Of a DNA stretch of 64,000 bases, positions 58,246-64,000 are shown piece after piece; within the stretch, counting starts at the first letter, position 1, and every line of letters begins with the position of its first letter. The notes under the pieces were generated by a model. That model ran no database searches. It was not told the DNA's origin and was given only the letters and a program-made list of their open reading frames with translations. The stretch covers positions 2,838,237 to 2,902,236 of the forward strand of contig NW_004624795.1 of NCBI RefSeq assembly GCF_000247695.1, read 5' to 3'. This DNA comes from Heterocephalus glaber (lineage: Eukaryota; Chordata; Mammalia; Rodentia; Bathyergidae). The translations under genes were made by a program, and so were the position numbers.

Positions 58246-58693
58246 AGCAAAAACATGATGGAACAACATTTGGTCACCGAGTCCCCAGGCCAGTAGGCTG
58301 CTGACCCTAGCCTGCTGGAACATTTCTGGCAGCCCCTGTGGCCAGTGCCTTAGCAAACTCAAATGCCCCACCTTTCATTTATGACATCATTTGTGACATC
58401 AGGAACCCTTCAGTAGGGTCAGGCCCAATGGGCTTGCAGGGCAAGGGGGCCCTTTTCCCAGTGACCAGGCCAAACTGTCATTCCCCAGCAGAGGGGACAG
58501 TGGCCTCCCGCAGGGCTGCATTCCCCTTGCTATGTGGGCCTCAGACTTGGCTGGTCCCAGGGTCCCAGCAGCCCATGAAGTGAGGCAAGGCAGAGCTTCC
58601 CAGAGGAGTCACAGGTGTGGAAAACCATGGTGATAAGTCCATAGTAGAATACTAACTTTTGACCTTCTAAGCTATGCACAAGAATTACTTATA

Positions 58694-58776
58694 CAGGGGC
58701 CAGGGATTTAGCTCAGTGGTTCCGCCGCCTGCCTTGTAAGCGCAAGGTCCTGAGTTCAATACCTGGTACCAAAAAA
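58694..58776 (+). repeat. ID-like SINE between duplicate block B and the RDM1 exon remnant
   Basis: AGAATTACTTATA (58681-58693) and AGAACTACTTATA (58777-58789) flank it with one mismatch. It is absent from copy A, so it inserted after the duplication. Confidence 0.92.
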
Positions 58777-58787
58777 AGAACTACTTA

Positions 58788-59196
58788 TATATCACTAACA
58801 GCTTTTCACATCTTAAATACCATTTCTCCCCATCCCAATATAACGTCAAAAGTCCCGTCCAAGTACAGCCATATATATTTTATTTGATCCCCATAATCAC
58901 TAACCTTAGCTAACTTATACATATTTGCTCATTAATTCTACTCAGGAGGATCTCTTAACACCAAGAGCACTGAGCTCGGTCGAACAAAACAGCACTCGGC
59001 CTCCAGACGACGCCTGGCTGTCTTCAGAACTGAGTGGATGACAGTTAACCTCAGTTAAATCACGTGACCTGATGAAAGTGCCCCTGGGATGGTTTCCAGA
59101 CCTCCCCGTGTTAAAATCAAATCTAAGAATCTCTGCCTTTCGCCATGACGGCGCGATCCTCTCTTGGTCTCGCAAGAAAGCAGTGGATCAAAAACT
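58788..59196. repeat. Dispersed repeat of unknown family, copy 2
   Basis: Homologous to 49,326-49,742 with many substitutions and small indels. It has no counterpart between the duplicated block and RDM1 exon 7 in copy A, so it was probably inserted after the duplication. Confidence 0.55.
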
Positions 59197-59249
59197 CATT
59201 TTTTTATATCCCTTGACTATTGGTAAATTCCTTTGACCACCCTCGCACA

Positions 59250-59413
59250 TGCCACGGCCGCACAGCAAGTCTGGGCCTTGGGAGGCTCCACAGTGCTGGT
59301 CCTGCTCCGGCAGGCTGACTTTTTCCTCTTCCGAGCTGAAACCAGAGATATTCTTCCTGCCCTGGGTTATGGTACTACTTCCAAGGAAAGCAACCGACCC
59401 GCAAAATGAACTC
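59250..59413 (-). pseudogene. RDM1: Decayed duplicate of the RDM1 last exon
   Basis: On the minus strand the sequence from about 59413 down matches the intron end and exon 7 of RDM1 at 23.58-23.48 kb: CATTTTGC before the exon, then GTCGGTTGC, CTTGGAAG and CAGGAAGAAT. One reading gives VGCFPWK followed by a stop, and another frame gives SSEEEKVSLPEQD, so the frame is broken. The acceptor AG is changed to GG. No other RDM1 exon lies nearby. It is the end of the larger duplicated block at 57.4-59.4 kb and lies directly upstream of the TOP2A CCAAT boxes. Confidence 0.7.
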
Positions 59414-59449
59414 ATTCCCAGGTTAGGTTCTGGAGAGGCTAAATAAACC

Positions 59450-59760
59450 CTCTCATTGGCCAGTTTCTTTGTCAGTCTGTCCACTTCGAATGCGATTGGT
59501 GTATTTTGAAAATCCCTCTAGTCCCGCCTCCCTTGCCTAATTGGCTCATTCGAGCAGGCCTCTTCAGCCGTTCATTGGTAGATATGAATTACCATCTACG
59601 ATTGGTTCTTCTGGACTGAGAGCGAGTCGGTGATTGGCTTATCTGATTTGGGCGGGCTGCCGCTGGTTCAAAGGAGTCCAAGGGAACTCGCCTAACGGAC
59701 GGACTCGCGGCTGTGGAGAAGCGGTTCCGTATCCTCGCGTCTCGCGGCCCCCGCTGGTTT
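59450..59760 (+). promoter_or_regulatory. TOP2A: TOP2A promoter: six inverted CCAAT boxes, GC boxes, CHR-like site
   Basis: ATTGG (inverted CCAAT) occurs at 59455, 59495, 59540, 59574, 59601 and 59633, spaced 27 to 45 bp apart. GC boxes lie at 59521 (GTCCCGCCTCC) and 59650 (GGGCGGGC). TTCAAA at 59667-59672 could be a cell-cycle homology region, and CCTAACGG near 59691 is MYB-like. The human TOP2A promoter is known for repeated inverted CCAAT boxes bound by NF-Y and for cell-cycle control, so the architecture fits. Transcription probably starts near 59.7 kb (inferred). Confidence 0.85.
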
Positions 59761-59801
59761 AGTCGCTCTCGGGGTTCTCGACCCCCTTCCCGCCGGTCAC
59801 C

Positions 59802-59822
59802 ATGGAGGTGTCCCCACTGCAG
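59802..59822 (+). CDS. TOP2A: TOP2A coding exon 1
   Basis: Encodes MEVSPLQ, seven codons, followed by donor CAG|gtacag. The ATG context CACCATGG is a near-perfect Kozak site. Confidence 0.95.
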
Positions 59823-61170
59823 GTACAGCTCGCGGGAGGGCCCGGGCGGCAGCGGAGGCTGAGCGCGACCTGGCAGGGTCCGGCCTTGCGCGAGGGGTGA
59901 GGCTCCGAGGCCGCGGCCAGGTCACGCTGGCCTCCGGGGGTCTCGCGGGCCTCCGGTCGCGGGCTCCGTCCCGGGGTCGCTGTGAGGCGCGGGGACAGTC
60001 GCGGGAACGGGGTCCCAACCGCTGCCCGGTAGAGCGGGGACCTCGCGGTTCTTAGGAACCACTTGCGGGGCGGAGGCAAGAAGCGGGTGTGTCCTCTCGG
60101 TGACACCAAACTGGCCAGGGAAGAGGGGACGTAAAATACCCGTTCAGAGGACACCCGGGAGCCTGCTGCAGGACGCTCAGACCGCCACGCCTGCCCAAAG
60201 CCATAAGCGCCCCCGGCTCCCGCTGGCAGACCGCAGTGGGCAACGGAGTGTCCTGCAGTTACTGTTACTTCTGATACACTTACGGGTTTAAAAATCTCCC
60301 CGCCATGGCCAGCCTCTAAATGAAAACATGGAAATGAACAAAATGAAGAAAAATGAAGATGCTAAGAAAAGACTGTCTATTGAAAGAATCTATCAAAAGA
60401 AGACGCAGTTGGAACATATATTGCTCCGCCCAGACACGTACATTGGCTCTGTGGAATTAGTGACCCAGGTAAAACCAACTAATTAAATGCAGTTTCGTAG
60501 TGGTTGAAATATGTAATTTTTCAGATTAATTTTCTGTACCTCATGTACTAAGTGTCACTGGAACTAGCCTAATTATTCATATACAGTTATATTTTTAATT
60601 AGTACTTAATCTAGAAGACTGTAGTAATTATGACAAAACAATAAATATTTCTTTGCCCTATTTCTAGCAAATGTGGGTTTATGATGAAGATATTGGCATT
60701 AACTACAGAGAAGTCACTTTTGTTCCTGGTTTGTACAAAATCTTTGATGAGATTCTAGGTGAGTAAATTTTTTCACATAAAAATCTCAGTCAAATCCTTC
60801 ATAACTATCATTCCTACCAAATCCTCTGTAGTCAGAGCTCCTATCATTTTAAACACCTAGTTGGCAAAAGAGAGTACTAAAATTTCAGAAGTCGAGTTTT
60901 TTCCTAGAAACGTTCTATGAACAAAAATCACTTTTTGAAAATTGCTAGGTGTGGTTGGTGCCTGCCTGTAATCCCAGCACTATAGCCAGGCAAGGCTGAG
61001 GCAGGAGGATCACTGTGAGTTTGAGGCCAGCTGGACTACATACCTATATACTGAGTTTGATCAAGGACAATCTGAACTACAATGCTATGGGGAGGAAGTT
61101 GGGGATGTATCTCAGTAGTGGAATGCTTGGGTAGTGTGCATGAGGCCCTGGGTTCAATCCCTAACACTGG

Positions 61171-61210
<40 letters not shown>

Positions 61211-63682
61211 TTGCTGTAGGGTTTTGGATGTTGGCACATACCTGTAATCGCAGCACTCTGGAAGGCTGAGGTAGGAGGATTACAAATTCAAGTCCAGCCT
61301 GGGCTATTTAGCAATTGCCCTGTCTTAAAATAGAAAGAGTTGGAGACATAACTCTATGGGAATGTCCCCAATAGCAAGAAGAAAAAAATAAGGGCTGGGG
61401 TTTAGCTCAGTGGTTCCACCGTCTGCCTTGCAAATGCAAGGTCCCGAGTTTGATCCCTGGTACTAAAAAAAAAAAAGAAAGAAAAAATCACTATAGGGGC
61501 TGGGAGTGTGGCCCAGTGGTAGTGCCCAGGATGCACCAGGCTCTGGGTTCAAACCCTAGCACAACTTAAAAAAAATTGTGACTGCCACGCCTTTGTTATG
61601 TGGGATTTTTTTTCCCCCTATATCTTACAGTTTAAAAATGTTTTTAAAATCACTTTGTTTTCTTACAAATGTGTGTTTTATTTTCTTTCAGTTAATGCTG
61701 CGGACAACAAGCAAAGGGATCCAAAAATGTCTTGTATTAGAGTCACAATTGACCCGTATGTCTCTTGCCTATTTTTTGTGATAGCTCATTGTTATTGTTA
61801 GTTCCATTTACTTTGGTTACTAGTAAAATTGGCTTTTTTATGATGAAGGTGTACAGAGGTACAGAAAGGCAAAATGCTAAAATGAATAGCCGTGGATACT
61901 CACCACCTGGATCCAAGAGTGGTCAGCATTTTTCCCTATGTGCTTCATCTGTATTTTGTCTGATTTATTTCCAGATAAACTACAGATATTATGATACTTA
62001 ATTTCTACATACTTCAGCAAGCATTTCTAAATTTCTCCAAGCATTCTAGAGAATGAAGCTTTTTCTCATGATGCTATTCAAACAGCAAACCAGCAGGTGG
62101 TGGTAGAGAATAATTTAGTCTAACAGCTCAGGTTTTTAAATGATGTTACTTTGTGGGTGGTCCTAGTGCTTTCTTTCACATTATTAGTCTGGTCAGTTAG
62201 CACATAAATTATACTTGAGGCTCTTTGGGGAGCATGTTAATGATGACATACTTGAATGTACCTCAGGGCTTGCTATCATAATCTTTTTAGTCTTTTTATA
62301 GATAATATTAAGTTCTATTTGGAATAAGAACCATAGCAAAGCCAGGCATGGTGGCACACACAACTATAATCTCAGAACTCTGAGAGGCTGAGGCAAGAGG
62401 ATCAAAAGTTCCATCCCAGCCTGGGCAATTTAGCAACTTCACAAGACCCTGACTCAAAATAAAAAATAAAATGGGCTGGAGGTACATTGCTCATTGGTAC
62501 CTAGAGCACCCCTGGGTTTAATCCCCTGTACCACCAAAAAAGAACCATAGTGTGAGTCCCATTATAGCTAAAAATATATCTTTTAAATGTATAATAGATA
62601 TTGGGAAATGGTACGAAAATGTTCGAATGGGAAGGGGAACAAGGGGGGAGAAAAGAAAGAAGGGACAAGAAAAAAAAAGGAAAAATAGAAGGAAAAAATG
62701 AAAACAAAGCTTTTTATATAGGGAGGGAGTGGGGCCCTGCAGGGAGGGTGGTATGGGAAGGAAAAAAAGAGGCAGGTTATATCATGTACAAGTGCAAATT
62801 CCTTATGGTGAGTGTTATCATTATGTATATCTAAAATGTACCAATACATGTTTTGCTAAAAAATAATCCACCAATGGCTACATTTAGTTATAAAAAAATA
62901 AAATTAATATATATCTTAGAATTAACCTAAAATAACTAAACAATAAATATATGCAAGTATGTTTTTAGCATTTTATTACCGAGCAGAGAAGTTTATAATG
63001 GTATGTTTTTCTCATCTGTTTTACAATATCCTCTGTTGAGTGAGAAGCTAAGGGAACTAGAGATACAGATGATCCCCTTAAAAATGGTATAATAATATTG
63101 TTTCCAGTTTTTTTCCATCAGGCATAATTCATTTCCCTTTGTTTATCCTAACATTTTAAAATTTCATATTTGTTCAACATTATCAGTGTCTACACAGGTG
63201 TTGGAAAAGGTTTTCCCCACCCCACCCTCAGCTCCTATTTCAGGAGTATTAGGAACTAAGCATAGTTGGGGAGGCCGGGGATTTAGGTCAGTCGTTTCGG
63301 CGCCTGCCTTGCAAGCACAAGGTCCCAAGTTCAATCCCTGGACCTAAAAAAAAGAAATAACTAAGTATAGTGGGAAGGGTTATTTGTGCTCAATTTCAGG
63401 AGGTATATATGAACAAATCATAATGAAATTGAGACTTGCAAGTTTATATTTTTTAGAAATAATAATATGTAAGAGTTTTTAAAATGTGCATTAGTTTAAC
63501 ATTTGTTTTACAATAGAATTTTCAATCTTTTCTTAGAGAAAACAATTTAATTAGTATATGGAATAATGGAAAAGGAATTCCTGTTGTTGAACACAAAGTC
63601 GAGAAGATGTATGTCCCAGCTCTCATATTTGGTCAGCTCTTAACTTCTAGTAACTATGACGATGATGAAAAGAAGGTAACAG
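59802..63682 (+). CDS. TOP2A: TOP2A, DNA topoisomerase II alpha (first five coding exons; continues past window)
   Basis: Coding exons 59802-59822, 60313-60468, 60668-60758, 61692-61755 and 63537-63682, all with GT-AG borders and compatible phases. They encode residues 1-159 plus one base of an enzyme that is about 1,530 aa in human. TOP2A makes transient double-strand breaks and passes DNA through them during replication and mitosis, in the nucleus. This part is the start of the GHKL ATPase domain. Visible are the catalytic Glu87 and Mg-binding Asn91 in DEILVNAADN, Asn120 in ISIWNNGKGIP, and Ser148-Asn150 in LLTSSNYDDD, numbered as in human without gaps. The N-terminal tail differs slightly (PLNENMEMNKMKKNED). 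Introns are about 0.5, 0.2, 0.9 and 1.8 kb. Later exons lie outside the window. Confidence 0.97.
60313..60468 (+). CDS. TOP2A: TOP2A coding exon 2
   Basis: Fifty-two codons from PLNENMEMNKMKKNED to YIGSVELVTQ. It contains the RIYQKKTQLEHILLRPDTY segment that opens the ATPase domain. Acceptor ggccag, donor CAG|gtaaaa. Confidence 0.95.
60668..60758 (+). CDS. TOP2A: TOP2A coding exon 3
   Basis: Starts QMWVYDEDIGINYREVTF and ends KIFDEIL plus one base. It carries the general-base Glu87. Acceptor tttctag, donor G|gtgagt. Confidence 0.95.
60945..61170 (+). repeat. Composite SINE in TOP2A intron 3
   Basis: TAGGTGTGGTTGGTGCCTGC, GGCTGAGGCAGGAGGATCAC, then TTGGGGATGTATCTCAGTAG and GGTTCAATCCCTAACACTGG. 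Confidence 0.85.
61172..61208. repeat. (CA)n microsatellite in TOP2A intron 3
   Basis: About 18 CA units at the tail of a composite SINE. Confidence 0.9.
61210..61365 (+). repeat. B1-like/composite SINE in TOP2A intron 3
   Basis: GTTGGCACATACCTGTAATC, GAAGGCTGAGGTAGGAGGAT and CCTGTCTTAAAATAGAAAGA. Confidence 0.8.
61391..61485 (+). repeat. ID-like SINE in TOP2A intron 3
   Basis: AAGGGCTGGGGTTTAGCTCA to TTTGATCCCTGGTACTA and A tail. Confidence 0.9.
61496..61571 (+). repeat. Old-type ID-like SINE in TOP2A intron 3
   Basis: GGGGCTGGGAGTGTGGCCCA to GGGTTCAAACCCTAGCAC. It ends about 120 bp before exon 4. Confidence 0.8.
61692..61755 (+). CDS. TOP2A: TOP2A coding exon 4
   Basis: Completes VNAADNKQRDPKMSCIRV, then TIDP in part, and includes Asn91. 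Acceptor tttcag, donor CCC|gtatgt, phase 2. Confidence 0.95.
62338..62540 (+). repeat. Composite SINE in TOP2A intron 4
   Basis: AAGCCAGGCATGGTGGCACA, CCCTGACTCAAAATAAAAAA, then GGGCTGGAGGTACATTGCTC and AATCCCCTGTACCACC. Confidence 0.85.
62545..62862 (+). mobile_element. L1 3' UTR fragment in TOP2A intron 4
   Basis: Shares the purine-rich tail GATATTGGGAAATGGTACGA, GGGAAGGGGAACAAGG and the terminal TCTAAAATGTACCAATA with the L1 3' ends at 50.8 and (inverted) 44.7 kb. Same strand as TOP2A. Confidence 0.75.
63271..63356 (+). repeat. ID-like SINE in TOP2A intron 4
   Basis: GAGGCCGGGGATTTAGGTCA to TTCAATCCCTGGACC. Flanks AACTAAGCATAGT and AACTAAGTATAGT differ at one base. Confidence 0.92.
63537..63682 (+). 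CDS. TOP2A: TOP2A coding exon 5
   Basis: Encodes ENNLISIWNNGKGIPVVEH, then KVEKMYVPALIFGQLL and TSSNYDDDEKKVT. Acceptor cttag, donor G|gtagag. This is the last TOP2A exon inside the window. Confidence 0.95.
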
Positions 63683-63745
63683 GTAGAGTATTGAGGAAAA
63701 ATAAAGAGCATACTGCTGAAAAAAACATCTTTTAAATGACTATCT

Positions 63746-63918
63746 ACAGCCAGGCGTGGTGGTGCACTCTTGTAATTCCAGAACTCAGGAGGCTGAGACA
63801 GGAGAATTGCTGCAAGTTTGTGGCCAGCCTGGGGTACATAGTGAGTTGAAATCCAACCTGAACTGGATAGTGAGGCTCTGTCTCAAAAAAAACAAAATAA
63901 AATAAAAAATAAATGACT
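63746..63918 (+). repeat. B1-like SINE downstream of TOP2A exon 5
   Basis: CAGCCAGGCGTGGTGGTGCA, GGCTGAGACAGGAGAATTGC and CTGTCTCAAAAAAAACAAAA. Confidence 0.9.
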
Positions 63919-63949
63919 ATTTGGTATGAGGATTAAGAATATGAGAATA

Positions 63950-64000
63950 GGGCCGGGGATTTAGCTCAGTGGTTTTGCCGCCTGCTGCGCAAGCACAAGG
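63950..64000 (+). repeat. ID-like SINE cut by the window end
   Basis: GGGCCGGGGATTTAGCTCAG onward; the 3' half is outside the window. Confidence 0.9.

Overview
This is mammalian nuclear DNA, most likely from a rodent. The evidence is split genes with GT-AG introns, GC-rich promoter islands and dozens of two SINE types: B1-like (7SL-derived) elements and short tRNA-derived ID-like elements, with L1, MIR, MaLR-type LTR and hAT remnants. The ID-like consensus (a tRNA-like body ending in GGTACC plus a short A tail) differs from the mouse/rat ID I remember. A beaver/kangaroo-rat-like rodent is my guess, not a demonstrated identification.

Layout: 0-5 kb is intergenic. IGFBP4 lies complete on the minus strand: four coding exons from 13,426 down to 6,290, 258 aa, with a TATA box and CpG island at 13.0-13.9 kb. 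14-23 kb is intergenic DNA with SINEs, a CCAT microsatellite and one copy of a duplicated block. RDM1 (RAD52 motif-containing 1) lies on the minus strand, 31,503 down to 23,460; six exons are recognised with good splice sites and exon 6 is uncertain. 32-51 kb is repeat-rich: MaLR LTRs, a short hAT element, an L1 with nested SINEs, and promoter-like GC-rich islands without a gene. 51.6-53.65 kb holds a PMM1 retropseudogene. 57.4-59.4 kb holds the second copy of the duplicated block, including a decayed RDM1 last exon. It ends against the TOP2A promoter (six inverted CCAAT boxes). TOP2A starts on the plus strand at 59,802 and runs off the window after its fifth coding exon.

The head-to-head IGFBP4/TOP2A arrangement matches human 17q21.2 as I remember it. 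RDM1 between them does not match the human placement I remember (17q12), so this interval has been rearranged. No CRISPR, operon, phage or other new multi-gene system is present. The most interesting signals are the RDM1-end duplication beside TOP2A, a 212-bp perfectly identical tract inside otherwise diverged duplicates (gene-conversion signature), the semi-processed PMM1 copy and the gene-less promoter-like islands.
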